64,000 bases of DNA, from positions 747,731 to 811,730 of the forward strand of contig DF820466.1 in NCBI GenBank assembly GCA_000739535.1. The letters are read 5' to 3'. Under the pieces are notes generated by a model, which did not search any database, had not been told where the DNA came from, and was given only the letters and a program-made list of their open reading frames with translations. Of the stretch, positions 19,187 through 27,403 are shown in pieces (positions within the stretch are counted from its first letter, which is position 1; each line of letters starts with the position of its first letter). Position numbers and translations under genes: made by a program. The DNA is from Candidatus Vecturithrix granuli (GTDB lineage Bacteria; Moduliflexota; Moduliflexia; Moduliflexales; Moduliflexaceae).

Positions 19187-20425
19187 TTACCTGAGACGAT
19201 AGGTGATGCCTGCAAAAAGCGTCGTTTCCAGGTCATCATTTCCGTTATTCTTAATATCATCATCAAGATGATTAAAACTTAAGGTGGTATCAAAGTTGAT
19301 CTTATTCGAGATATAGTACCGGAAGGTGGTCGAAAGATTGTTCGAAATGATATTCTTCGCACCGCTTTCCGTGGGAAGCGTGACTCCTAAGGTCCATCTA
19401 TTTTCCCAATCAATCCGATCCGAGACTTCATACGTCGCAGACACTGCGTTATTAATTTGATGCACAATGTCATCGCTCAAAATCGTTGAATACGTGACTC
19501 GCTCAATGAGTTGAAGCCGATACGTATAGGGATACGCATACTCGAACGAGGCATCCAGCGATGGATCGCTGTCGCTTCCGTCAAAATTGGAGAGCACAAA
19601 CCCCAGTCCTCCTCGCGCAATCCAACCATGCTTCCGAACACTAAACGGCTCATTGATGAGAATTTCACGAACTCTGATCACTCCCATTGCGCCGAGTGCA
19701 TCCTCAGCGAGGACTCCTTCTTGCCGAAACACCTCTTCTATAGCTTCGAACCAATACTTCTCATATTCGATAGCTCCGTATTCACTCTCGAATTCTTTTT
19801 TTCTATCAATAATTTCTGCCAATTTCAAGTACCCTTGATCCGATAACTCCCGGGTAATCACGCCATATTTTTGCAAATCCTCAACACTCCGCATCGCTTT
19901 GGCTAATACCGTAGCGTCAATAACCCGGCCATAGCCAACTCCTATGCCGATTTTGGCATACGGGTCGTCCGCATCATCGGACCCCATGAGTTTTCGATAT
20001 GCAAAATCCCCCGAACCATACCCTAAAAATTTGGTGTCTTTATAGTATTTATCCGCAACAGTGCGAGCGGCTATTTCATACCCTTCTTGCGAATCGGCTC
20101 CCTTTTCCGCACTTCGCTCGACGTCAAAAGTGCCGTCAATCTGAAAAATCCAGCTAAATGGCAAGGTGCTATAGTACATTTCATAATTTGCTAATGCCGT
20201 CCCACTATAACTGGCCTGGCCCCCTGCACACTCCCCATTTTCCTCATCACAGGCATCTGGCGAAAGGCGATTATCTCCCTTATCCACCAAGTTAAATCGC
20301 CCGGAAAGATACGCCTCTTGATAGGACGTGTCCGGATTCGTATAGTCGCGCAAATCAACAGCAAATGCTGACATTGGTAACGCCATCAGGCAAAATAACG
20401 CACAAAAAATCAATTTTTTTATCAT
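19187..20425 (-). CDS. Predicted outer-membrane beta-barrel protein of unknown function
   Basis: 412 residues from ATG 20425, which has GGAGG eight bases upstream. An earlier in-frame start at 20467 would place 14 extra residues before the signal peptide and is rejected. Residues 1-22 (MIKKLIF...SAFA) are a signal peptide. The rest alternates aromatic and polar residues in many short strands (NLSTTFRYYISNKINFDTTL), ending in a strand GITYRLR, consistent with a 10-16 strand barrel. A helical insertion (about 180-250) sits in the middle. No family is recognised; it has DUF481-like character at its C-terminal half. Confidence 0.6.
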   Translation of the reverse strand: MIKKLIFCALFCLMALPMSAFAVDLRDYTNPDTSYQEAYLSGRFNLVDKGDNRLSPDACDEENGECAGGQASYSGTALANYEMYYSTLPFSWIFQIDGTFDVERSAEKGADSQEGYEIAARTVADKYYKDTKFLGYGSGDFAYRKLMGSDDADDPYAKIGIGVGYGRVIDATVLAKAMRSVEDLQKYGVITRELSDQGYLKLAEIIDRKKEFESEYGAIEYEKYWFEAIEEVFRQEGVLAEDALGAMGVIRVREILINEPFSVRKHGWIARGGLGFVLSNFDGSDSDPSLDASFEYAYPYTYRLQLIERVTYSTILSDDIVHQINNAVSATYEVSDRIDWENRWTLGVTLPTESGAKNIISNNLSTTFRYYISNKINFDTTLSFNHLDDDIKNNGNDDLETTLFAGITYRLR

Positions 20426-20530
20426 TATTGTAACCTCCACGTTTATAGTGTAGTTATTCTTCGTCATAACACATACAATTTTTCAACTTTCGCACCTACA
20501 TAACAAACATAGGCTCAAGAAATGCACTCA

Positions 20531-20589
20531 ATGACTTCCATATAGTGAAGTCATGTAATATTTCTATATGCCTTTATAGAAAATGTCAA
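20531..20589 (-). promoter_or_regulatory. Candidate promoter and operator-like inverted repeat for the outer-membrane protein
   Basis: On the minus strand TTGACA (20584-20589) and TAGAAA (20561-20566) are spaced by 17 bases. Just downstream lies an 8-bp inverted repeat ATGACTTC/GAAGTCAT (20531-20538 and 20547-20554), placed where a repressor would block RNA polymerase. The leader to the start codon is about 130 bases. Confidence 0.5.
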
Positions 20590-20739
20590 GTGAACGGGGA
20601 AAAAAAATGATCTTTTCATCAAAAAAACGGAGGATAACTTGTCCGTGCTTGTTTGTGATCATTTAGGGAGAAGAGGATCGTGGAAGCACAATACGAATTG
20701 TTGCTCTCTTCCCGATTTTTAGCGTTTCTCCTTTGAAAG

Positions 20740-20806
20740 TGTAGCGCAAAACTCCCGTTTCGCGCACCATTCATCCGCCCGCGAAACTGGAGTTTCGCGG
20801 GACATC
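20740..20806. repeat. Family B nested palindrome, copy 1
   Basis: About 67 bases: two short hairpins, each GCGAAACT-type, that also pair with each other end to end (TGTAGCGC ... GGGACATC). First of two tandem units of about 118 bases including flanks. Confidence 0.8.
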
Positions 20807-20857
20807 TTGTTTTCATTGCGCCGGGTGAGCCTACGCTCATGACATCTCCTATGAAAA

Positions 20858-20922
20858 TGTAGCGCGAAACTCTAGTTTCGCGCATCGTTAATAGCCGCGA
20901 AACTGGAGTTTCGCGGTACATC
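20858..20922. repeat. Family B nested palindrome, copy 2
   Basis: Second tandem unit with the same design: GCGCGAAACT hairpin, 17-base spacer, CGCGAAACT hairpin, TGTA/TACA ends. The flank (TTTTCATTGCG.CGGGTGAGC) is also duplicated. Confidence 0.85.
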
Positions 20923-20996
20923 ATATTTTCATTGCGTCGGGTGAGCGCCCGTTCATGTTAACTCCTTTAGAAATGAAATTTTCATTTGTGTGTACA

Positions 20997-21027
20997 GAAA
21001 CCGGGTTTTTTGGAAAACCCCGGTTTC
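20997..21027. repeat. Family A palindrome, copy 5
   Basis: GAAACCGGG...CCCCGGTTTC directly past the end of the minus-strand PIG-L gene, in a terminator position. Confidence 0.8.
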
Positions 21028-21033
21028 TCTGCC

Positions 21034-21737
21034 TCACTTCTTTCTTGTCGGAAACAGGATGCGTATAGCGGCAATTGTGAGCGGTTGTTTGAAATAAAAG
21101 CCTTCGCCATACTGTGTGCCGACTAACGCGCCATATTGCAGCGAACGTTGGATCACATGCTGCTTGTATCCGAGAACATGTTGGGATTTGTGCGCTCCGA
21201 TGGCCTGGAGTTTTTCTTGCCAGACGTCGTCAATTGCCAGAATCATGTCCGGCTGCATTCTGTTTGTACGTCTGTTGCCGGTAAAATAGAGGGTACGGGT
21301 CGGATGCCAGTCGCTTCCATCAGAGGAATGTTTTTTTAGTCCTGCGACAAATACCGCTCGATCTACCAGCAAAGAAACCGCCTGATGATCCGGATGATAA
21401 TCTGTTGGATGTAATGTAATGACTGTGCGGGGCGCGCACGCTCGAATAAGCGGGATCAGTCGCTCTATGTTGGCCGTATTCACCTCGATGCCGGCGTCGG
21501 GAAAGTCTAACTGTTGAAAGTAATCCACGTGTAACGCCTTTGCCCCTGCTTCGGCCTCGGCCATTCTGGTTTCAGTTGAGACATATCCGCCGGATTCGCC
21601 CCGGGTGCAAATAATCATGCCTGTTTGTAAGCCGTTTTGCGGATTTATAATAACAATCCGCCGCATTCGGCTTCAATATCGTCCGGATGGGCAGAGATGG
21701 CTAACACCTCAATCATGGCGTTTATCTCGAAACGCAT
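21034..21737 (-). pseudogene. PIG-L/LmbE-family deacetylase, frameshifted near its N-terminus
   Basis: The family removes N-acetyl groups from sugars using a metal bound by an AHPDD motif and a distal HxxH. The N-terminal frame from ATG 21737 (GAGAGGG upstream) reads VLAISAHPDDIEAECGGLLL and stops at 21645-21647. The remainder continues one frame over with NGLQTGMIICTRGESGG and HPTDYHPDHQAV to 21034. Both parts align end to end with one normal ~235-residue protein, so a single-base indel near 21650-21660 (an ATTATTATAAAT stretch) is the likely lesion. Either a real pseudogene, a sequence error, or, less likely, programmed frameshifting. Confidence 0.75.
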
Positions 21738-21874
21738 TGCATAGCCCTCTCGTGACAGCGCCGTGTGGAAATTGTGATACGGTATTGCTGAGCACGTGTG
21801 ATTTTTTCGGAAATGTTCTTGATAAACTGGGAAAAAAGTTTGAAAAAAAGATTGCCGCTCCATTTGCGGGCGTG

Positions 21875-21950
21875 ACCGCGCTGCGCCGCGCGATGCGTCG
21901 TCTGCGGCTGGCGGTGACGCTCAACTCAGCCGTTAGCGCTCCTTGTGAAC
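21875..21950. other. GC-rich block with attC-like end motif
   Basis: A GC-rich island in AT-rich surroundings ending CTCAACTCAGCCGTTAGCG. The CAACTC..GCCGTTAG form resembles the 3' half of integron attC sites and shares GAGTTGAGC (reverse strand) with the block at 24.1 kb. Weak evidence. Confidence 0.25.
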
Positions 21951-22098
21951 AATAAAAGTACAAATACGCTGTTTTAAAGCTTGACAGTGGAATGAGTAAG
22001 TCGATAGATTTGGAAGAGGGCAAAGGAAAAGAAAGGAAAGGACCGAAATAACAAAAAACGGGGAAAGAGCATGGAATCTCAACGTGCAGGAGAATATG

Positions 22099-22307
22099 AT
22101 GCAGTCAATAGAAACCGATATTACGGTCATTCAGCAGCATGCACGGCGAAATGAAGATGAAAATAGGGACTTTCGAGCGTTCTTGAAAGGCTGTGAGATT
22201 TCAGATATTGATCCAGACCGTTCATCGGCTGTATCGGCAGATTGCCACAGCCAGGTAGAGACTGTACAGCATGTGCCAATTGTTGCAAAGTGTTGATCTT
22301 AAAATAA
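22099..22307 (+). pseudogene. Remnant of a YkgJ-family cysteine-cluster protein
   Basis: Three reading frames in succession give pieces of one protein: frame 1 from ATG 22099 (AGGAG six bases upstream) reads ARRNEDENRDFRAFLKG; frame 2 at about 22220-22252 reads VHRLYRQIATA; frame 3 at 22257-22307 reads RDCTACANCCKVLILK and stops. CxxCxxCC is the YkgJ (CxxCxxCC-type iron-sulphur or zinc) signature. Two indels and a missing C-terminal part make it non-functional. Confidence 0.7.
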
Positions 22308-22323
22308 AAACTTTTAGCCAAGT

Positions 22324-22902
22324 ATGAAAAACCGTAAAAAAGTATGTCCTAAATCAAAAAACAAAAAGCTCACAAAACAAAGTAAATTTAATCGCCAGAC
22401 TTTTGAGAGCATAATGATAGAAATAGCTGCAATAGAAGAAGCTGAGAAACAAGGTATAGATATTCAAGAAGCTATAGATGAGTTTCGTTGTGAATCTCCT
22501 AAGGCTGGAAAAACAAAGATTGAACACCGAGATGAGCAAATTATGCGTGTTCTCCAAAAAATCCAGGAGGCAGGGAAAAGCTCTCCCGATCTTCTCCATG
22601 AAAAATATCAAGATTCAGATCGTTCAAGATTAATATTAAATGGTTTATGCTATGTTATGTCGGAATGCATGTACCACTTGTTTTCAGACAAATTTATTCC
22701 TTATCGTATCTTATGGAATGATGGAGGAACTCATTGGTTTTTAAAGTTACAAGATGGAACGATTATTGATACAATAGCTCCAAATGGAAGAGAAGCTTGC
22801 TCTCCTAAAGACTATGCAAGGGCGGAAAGAAAGGATTTTTATTCTAAACGCCTTTCAAAGCGAGCGAGAATATTACTTGAAAGAGCTGGATTAAAAATTT
22901 AG
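22324..22902 (+). CDS. Uncharacterised protein with Cys-His-Asp pattern
   Basis: 192 residues with a lysine-rich N-terminus (KNRKKVCPKSKNKKLTK) and a conserved-looking second half: NGLCYVMSECMYHLF, then GGTHWFLKLQDGTIIDTIA, then a C-terminal RAERKDFYSKRLSKRARILL. I recall unnamed phage and plasmid proteins with GHCYxASExxYHL...HWFL...DPTA and a terminal KxxPSxRAR. The ordered Cys, His and Asp could form a papain- or transglutaminase-like triad, but this is inference. No clear Shine-Dalgarno. Lower GC than neighbours; sits in the accessory patch right behind the YkgJ remnant. Confidence 0.5.
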   Translation: MKNRKKVCPKSKNKKLTKQSKFNRQTFESIMIEIAAIEEAEKQGIDIQEAIDEFRCESPKAGKTKIEHRDEQIMRVLQKIQEAGKSSPDLLHEKYQDSDRSRLILNGLCYVMSECMYHLFSDKFIPYRILWNDGGTHWFLKLQDGTIIDTIAPNGREACSPKDYARAERKDFYSKRLSKRARILLERAGLKI

Positions 22903-22933
22903 CAAAAATACGTTAAATAGCAGGGCTTATAAA

Positions 22934-23098
22934 AGCTTAACTCTGATGTGAGAGAATACGAAAAGCTAATAATCGGCGTGGAGGTCAAGCGAGAACCGCA
23001 TGGCAATATTAGCATTGTGCTTCCGGTCAGGTGTTGTGGCAGCGTGAGCGTGGTTGCCCACTGTCAAGGGCGGGTTGGCGCACCTGAAACGCAGCGTT
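22934..23098 (+). other. Possible attC-like spacer ending GCGTTATG
   Basis: Begins near GCTTAAC (RYYYAAC type) and ends CGCAGCGTTATG, with the ATG of the next ORF embedded in the end motif, as in many integron cassettes. The two ends are not well complementary, so this is only suggestive. Confidence 0.2.
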
Positions 23099-23329
23099 AT
23101 GGAATTCGCAGATGTTGACGTTACAGGAAATTGGTCATGGGCCAATTTTGATCCTAATGTGACGAGGACTAATTTGGATGGTTGGATAAAAAAGCGAGGA
23201 GAAGCAGTTCATCGTTCAAGGGCTGAACAAAGCGGACCTCACATTGTGAAGAGGGATGAGCTTGACAAATGTTTAAGATTCTTCAAAGAACTTGTGGGAG
23301 TAACTGAGTCTGCTTTAGATAAGGTATAG
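23099..23329 (+). CDS. Small HEPN-like protein or fragment
   Basis: 76 residues from ATG 23099. WIKKRGEAVHRSR carries an Rx4H motif like that of HEPN ribonuclease-type domains, preceded by NWSWANFDPN, which resembles the C-terminal half of RiboL-PSP-type HEPN proteins. The N-terminal ~130 residues expected for such a domain are missing, so this is probably a remnant. No good ribosome-binding site is visible. Confidence 0.4.
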   Translation: MEFADVDVTGNWSWANFDPNVTRTNLDGWIKKRGEAVHRSRAEQSGPHIVKRDELDKCLRFFKELVGVTESALDKV

Positions 23330-23435
23330 TATAGTTCCTGATATATAATCACGAGGCTTCCAATATCCTTAAGTATAAGCAATAAGGTGATCATGCGCAG
23401 GTATGATGAGGAAATGATATTGATTTTTTGGTTGG

Positions 23436-23465
23436 TTCGGGAGTTTCGCTGTGTTCATTCCCGAA
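23436..23465. repeat. Family C element, copy 1 (short)
   Basis: TTCGGGAGTTTCGC...TTCATTCCCGAA, sharing its arms with the larger elements at 44.4 and 52.6 kb. Confidence 0.5.
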
Positions 23466-23602
23466 TCAATCTTGAGACAAAGGCCGGGAAGAACAGCGGC
23501 GATTTCTTCTCGGTTTTGGCCTTGACGATGAAAAATAAGTCATTATTTTGTATGATGATGACAGAATTCCACAGATGATGAGCTTGATGAGGAGGTCTAT
23601 AT

Positions 23603-23794
23603 ATGCCAGAGGTCATGGACAATCTTTCGATTCAACAGATTGCCAAACTGATTCAGGCGATGAATCGGCAAGAATTGGAAACCTTATATTTACTGTTAAC
23701 CGAAGAAGGAAAGGAACTGTTCAACCGGAAACAGGATGTCGAAGAACGCCGAATTCACTTGTTAAGCCGTGAAGAGGTGTTCAATGTATCATGA
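23603..23794 (+). CDS. Putative antitoxin of a type II toxin-antitoxin pair
   Basis: 63 residues, helical and charged (SIQQIAKLIQAMNRQELETL), with AGGAGG seven bases before ATG. Its last codons overlap the start of a RelE/ParE-type toxin gene by 11 bases, the classic antitoxin-first coupled arrangement. No DNA-binding fold is recognised in this short protein. Identity rests mainly on context. Confidence 0.6.
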   Translation: MPEVMDNLSIQQIAKLIQAMNRQELETLYLLLTEEGKELFNRKQDVEERRIHLLSREEVFNVS

Positions 23795-24074
23795 TCAATA
23801 CCATCCCCGTGTCAAGCATGATATTAAAAAACTTCATGCTCATCTTCAAAGGACACTTCAATCGCAGCATATCCCCAACATCCTTGCTGATCCTGAACAA
23901 GGAGAACCACTTGTCGCCGATTTAAAAGGGATTTGGTCTTATCATTTTTCGTTTGGGAATCAACAATATCGGATTGCCTATATGATTGATCCCCCGACAG
24001 AAACCGTGGTCGTGCTGATGATTGGGAAACGGGGAGAGTTTTATCAATTGCTCAAACAAAGAGTGCAAAGGTAA
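23784..24074 (+). CDS. RelE/ParE-superfamily toxin
   Basis: 96 residues. HPRVKHDIKKL at the N-terminus, then LKGIWSYHFSFGNQQYRIAYMI and a terminal IGKRGEFYQLLKQR match the RelE/YafQ/ParE fold, with arginine and tyrosine in expected places. Most relatives cut mRNA at the ribosome. ATG 23784 has GAGG six bases upstream; a GTG at 23769 is less likely. Paired with the overlapping antitoxin gene. Confidence 0.78.
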   Translation: MYHDQYHPRVKHDIKKLHAHLQRTLQSQHIPNILADPEQGEPLVADLKGIWSYHFSFGNQQYRIAYMIDPPTETVVVLMIGKRGEFYQLLKQRVQR

Positions 24075-24087
24075 CACCAGGAAAAAA

Positions 24088-24229
24088 ACGTATCGCCTAA
24101 CAATGGCTTACAGGTGATGCAAGAACGCGGACGGAAAAATTGGTTGCCATCTGAACGCCGCGAGTTGAGCTTCCGTTCCCGCCTGATTCGACGGGCGACC
24201 TCCGTCGCCCGCCGAACCAGGCGTTGGCA
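24088..24229. other. GC-rich structured spacer, attC-like
   Basis: Starts CGCCTAACAATGGCTTAC and ends CCAGGCGTTGGCA, with terminal GCCTAAC/GTTGGC inverted ends and an internal GGGCGAC/GTCGCCC hairpin. This resembles an integron attC site downstream of a toxin-antitoxin cassette. No integrase gene is in the window. Confidence 0.35.
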
Positions 24230-24286
24230 TGTTTCGTATTACGTATCACGCTAATATGGCGAGAAGAATAGGGTTAGCCAGGATGC

Positions 24287-25114
24287 TTACAAATCCCCAA
24301 ACATTTTATACACCTCATCGATCGGCATTCCGTTGCGGATCATTTCGCGTTCTTTTTCTTCGAACTCAAAAATTTCTTCGGCTTTCAGCAGTACTTCGTC
24401 AACATAATCTTTGGGAATGATCTGCAACCCGTCATCGTCGCCGAAAATAAAGTCTCCGGGACACACCATGACGTAATGCGTGAGATGTCCGCGGATATAA
24501 ATCGGGACATTCACATCAATCACTCTCCAGCCGCCGTAGGCGTTTGGAGTGGTTCCCCGGCTGAAATAGGGGAAATCCGTAATACGCAGGATATATTTGG
24601 AATCTCTGGTCATTCCATCGTTCACAATGCCGACACATCCGCGCGATTTCGCTAGCGTACAGCTCATCTCCCCAAATTGAGCCGCCTGCATATCGCCGCC
24701 GGTATCAAACACCAGCACGGATCCCGGAAAAACACTGGCGTGCATTCTTTTTTGGGGCGATCCTTCTCGTTCCCATTGTTCTGCCCGACGCCGCTTTTCT
24801 TCTTCTGTCAGGTGGATTTCCGGGGCAAGGGAATGCCATTTGATCGGCAGACAGCGCCCGGCAATTACATCGTGCTCCCGCAGCGGTCTCAGCCCATGAT
24901 CCAGGATCGTATTGACAATGCCATTTAAAAATAAGGCGTCACACACGCAACCGCCATACAGTTTTTTAAACCGTGTGACCCGTTCCAAATCATCAATCTC
25001 GAGTTGTCTCGGATTTTGGGGGCGCGGAGGAATACGATACGGATATTCCTCTTGAGTGACCTCAGCCGTAAAAAAGGGTAATTTTGAGACAGATGGTTTT
25101 TGTTCGTGTTCCAT
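24287..25114 (-). CDS. RraA-family protein (4-hydroxy-4-methyl-2-oxoglutarate aldolase-like)
   Basis: 275 residues of the RraA/HMG-aldolase fold. Seen: AKSRGCVGIVNDGMTRD with the metal-site aspartate and substrate-contacting arginine, VPIYIRGHLTHYVMVCPGDFIFGDDDG near the C-terminus. Longer than bacterial RraA (~160) at both ends. Last gene of the sugar-acid operon, 18 bases after the enolase-superfamily gene. A retro-aldol cleavage of a 2-keto-3-deoxy acid produced by that dehydratase is a reasonable inference. Regulation of RNase E is unlikely. Confidence 0.75.
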   Translation of the reverse strand: MEHEQKPSVSKLPFFTAEVTQEEYPYRIPPRPQNPRQLEIDDLERVTRFKKLYGGCVCDALFLNGIVNTILDHGLRPLREHDVIAGRCLPIKWHSLAPEIHLTEEEKRRRAEQWEREGSPQKRMHASVFPGSVLVFDTGGDMQAAQFGEMSCTLAKSRGCVGIVNDGMTRDSKYILRITDFPYFSRGTTPNAYGGWRVIDVNVPIYIRGHLTHYVMVCPGDFIFGDDDGLQIIPKDYVDEVLLKAEEIFEFEEKEREMIRNGMPIDEVYKMFGDL

Positions 25115-25132
25115 AAAACGTTCCTCCTTGAG

Positions 25133-26509
25133 TTAGCTCCATAACCTATCATGCGACCATTCGTTATTCCAGGCTTCCGTCGCTTCCCACTGCCCCGGAA
25201 TGCCAGGATGGATGTGTTCGGCAATCACATCGTCGTTTAATGCTTTTATTCCTAATCCCGGCGTATCAGGAACAGCAATATAGCCCTGTTGGACAATCGG
25301 ATGTGGCAACCCGCAGACTAAATCGCTCCACCAGGGAACATCTTCAGAGTGAAATTCCAAAGCAAGAAAATTTTCTGTCGCTGCTGCCGTATGCACGGCC
25401 GCCATGCAGGCAATCGGACTTTCAGCCATGTGAATTGCCATTGCCACTTCGTAATCCTGAGCTAAATCGCCTATTTTTTTACATTCCAAAATCCCTCCGC
25501 ATGTCAAAATATCCGGGTGAATCACAGAAACTCCTCTGGATTGGAGCAACGGCAAAAAGTTTTCTTTTAAGTAAATATCCTCTCCAGTACAAATCGGGGT
25601 CTGACAGGCGCGCGAAATATGCACGTATTGATCGGTATATTGCCAGGGCACAAGATCTTCCAACCAGGCAAACGTATATTTATCCAGGCGCTGCGCCAGT
25701 TTAATGCAGTCTTCGACACCAATGTGACCAATGTGGTCAATCGCTAACGGGACGTGGTACCCCACCGCCGAGCGAACTTCTGCGGCATATTGTTCCAGAT
25801 AATCCAATCCCTTTTCAGTGATCCGGATTCCGGTAAAGGGGTGGGCGATATTGTGCAGGTCATACACTTTATTCCTCAATGCCCGCGACGCCTCATCGGT
25901 GGCTCTTGAGTGGAAGAGAACCTCAGGCGGATAGGCCTTCATTTGATCTAAAAATCCCAGGGGAGCGCATAACGCGCCTTCTACATCAGCAAGCAGCCCG
26001 ATTCCCAGATCGAATTTGACCAGCGTATATCCTTTTTCGAGGCGTTGTTTCACGCGCTGTCCGGCTTCGACGCCGGAAAGGTGCGGATCAATATCCGTGT
26101 CGCAATACATTCTGATCTTATCGCGAAATTTCCCGCCTAACATCTGATACACCGGAATGCCATACGCTTTTCCGGCAATATCCCATAAGGCTACTTCAAT
26201 CCCGCAAACTCCTCCGGACTGGCGGCCATGCCAGCCAAACTGCTTGATTCTCCGAAAGATTTTATCAATATTACACGGGTTCTCCCCTAATATTCTGTCC
26301 TTCACCATCAGGGCATAGGTTTTACTCGCAGCGTCACGAACTTCGCCAAAACCGACAAGCTCGCTATTGGTATAAATTTTCATGAGTGAGCAGTGCATTG
26401 GCGCGCCGTAAATATCGGTGAAACGAATATCCGTAATTTTTAAATCGGAAGGCGTTGAGTACATGTTCACATGATCTAACGTACTTTCAATCTGTTCAGT
26501 AGGCTTCAT
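25133..26509 (-). CDS. Enolase-superfamily enzyme, mandelate racemase group (sugar-acid dehydratase-like)
   Basis: 458 residues with an N-terminal capping domain and a C-terminal barrel. Metal ligands are visible as Asp in LAIDHIGH, Glu in AWLEDLVP and Glu in CTGEDIYL; the general base His in IHMAESP is the mandelate-racemase-type position, and the beta2 motif reads VKFDLG. VIHPDILTCGGILECKKI is close to galactonate/gluconate dehydratases. It probably dehydrates a sugar acid brought in by the co-transcribed ABC transporter. Confidence 0.8.
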   Translation of the reverse strand: MKPTEQIESTLDHVNMYSTPSDLKITDIRFTDIYGAPMHCSLMKIYTNSELVGFGEVRDAASKTYALMVKDRILGENPCNIDKIFRRIKQFGWHGRQSGGVCGIEVALWDIAGKAYGIPVYQMLGGKFRDKIRMYCDTDIDPHLSGVEAGQRVKQRLEKGYTLVKFDLGIGLLADVEGALCAPLGFLDQMKAYPPEVLFHSRATDEASRALRNKVYDLHNIAHPFTGIRITEKGLDYLEQYAAEVRSAVGYHVPLAIDHIGHIGVEDCIKLAQRLDKYTFAWLEDLVPWQYTDQYVHISRACQTPICTGEDIYLKENFLPLLQSRGVSVIHPDILTCGGILECKKIGDLAQDYEVAMAIHMAESPIACMAAVHTAAATENFLALEFHSEDVPWWSDLVCGLPHPIVQQGYIAVPDTPGLGIKALNDDVIAEHIHPGIPGQWEATEAWNNEWSHDRLWS

Positions 26510-26536
26510 ACCGCATTCCTTTCTGTAAGGTAGTCT

Positions 26537-27379
26537 TTATGATTTGACGCTTCCGGCTGTAAGTCCGCCAATCATAAATTTTTGTGAAAGAAGATAAAGA
26601 AACATCGTTGGAATCGAGGCAATAACAGACGAACTCATCAATAACCCCCAGATGTACTGGTCAGAAAACCTGAAACTGGCAATGCCAATCGTCACGGTTT
26701 GCTCACTAGGACTGGTGGTTAAGACAAGGGCGTAGAGAAATTCTTTCCAGGCCAGAGTGAATGAGAAGGTCATCACCACCGCAATTCCTGGAGCAGCAAT
26801 TGGCAAAATAATTTTCCGCAACACTTGAAGATAACTGCACCCGTCAATTAAGGCCGCTTCTTCAATAGAAGCAGGAATTGTTCTAAAATAGCTGATGAGC
26901 ATATAGCAGCAATAGGGAATTGTAAAAGTTGGATAGACGATGAGCAGCGCGTTTTTCGTATCAATGAATCCCAGACGGCTGATCAAAACGTGCATCGGAA
27001 TGAATAATACCGCTGCCGGCAGGAGATATGACAAGATGATGCTTCTGGAAACGAGAGGCCTGAAGCGAAATCGCAATCGGGTCAAACTGTAGGATGCCAG
27101 TACGCTGATGACAATAGAGATCAGCGTGGTGAGCGTCGCAACGTACAGACTATTTTTAAAATACCTCATAAAGGTGGTTTCCGTGAAAAGTTCTTTGTAG
27201 TGATTCAGCGTCAACTGCCTGGGAATGATGGCGGGGTTGACCTCATACATAATCTTATTCGGCGTCAGCGAAGATCGAATCATCCAATAAATGGGAAATA
27301 ACGCGAAGATGACTGCCATGATTACGATCAAATAAATCAACACCATTTTCCGCCAGTAGGATGCTTTTCTGGTAGCCAT
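26537..27379 (-). CDS. Carbohydrate ABC transporter permease, MalG type
   Basis: 280 residues with six predicted membrane segments and the cytoplasmic EAA loop EEAALIDGCSYLQVLRKIILP that docks the ATPase. C-terminal end MIGGLTAGSVKS is typical of the MalG/UgpE class. It is 24 bases after the partner permease. The ATPase is not in this locus and is presumably shared. Confidence 0.9.
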   Translation of the reverse strand: MATRKASYWRKMVLIYLIVIMAVIFALFPIYWMIRSSLTPNKIMYEVNPAIIPRQLTLNHYKELFTETTFMRYFKNSLYVATLTTLISIVISVLASYSLTRLRFRFRPLVSRSIILSYLLPAAVLFIPMHVLISRLGFIDTKNALLIVYPTFTIPYCCYMLISYFRTIPASIEEAALIDGCSYLQVLRKIILPIAAPGIAVVMTFSFTLAWKEFLYALVLTTSPSEQTVTIGIASFRFSDQYIWGLLMSSSVIASIPTMFLYLLSQKFMIGGLTAGSVKS

Positions 27380-27403
27380 AAGTTCTTCCTTTTTATCTAA
27401 AAA

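Noticed and set aside
20740..20922. CRISPR array
   Set aside because: Only two units with similar, not unique, spacers, and each unit is a nested palindrome; no cas genes nearby.
20619..20924. Minus-strand ORF of about 100 codons across the 20.7-20.9 kb region
   Set aside because: It consists of translated palindromes and their duplicated flanks, has no ribosome-binding site and no family features.
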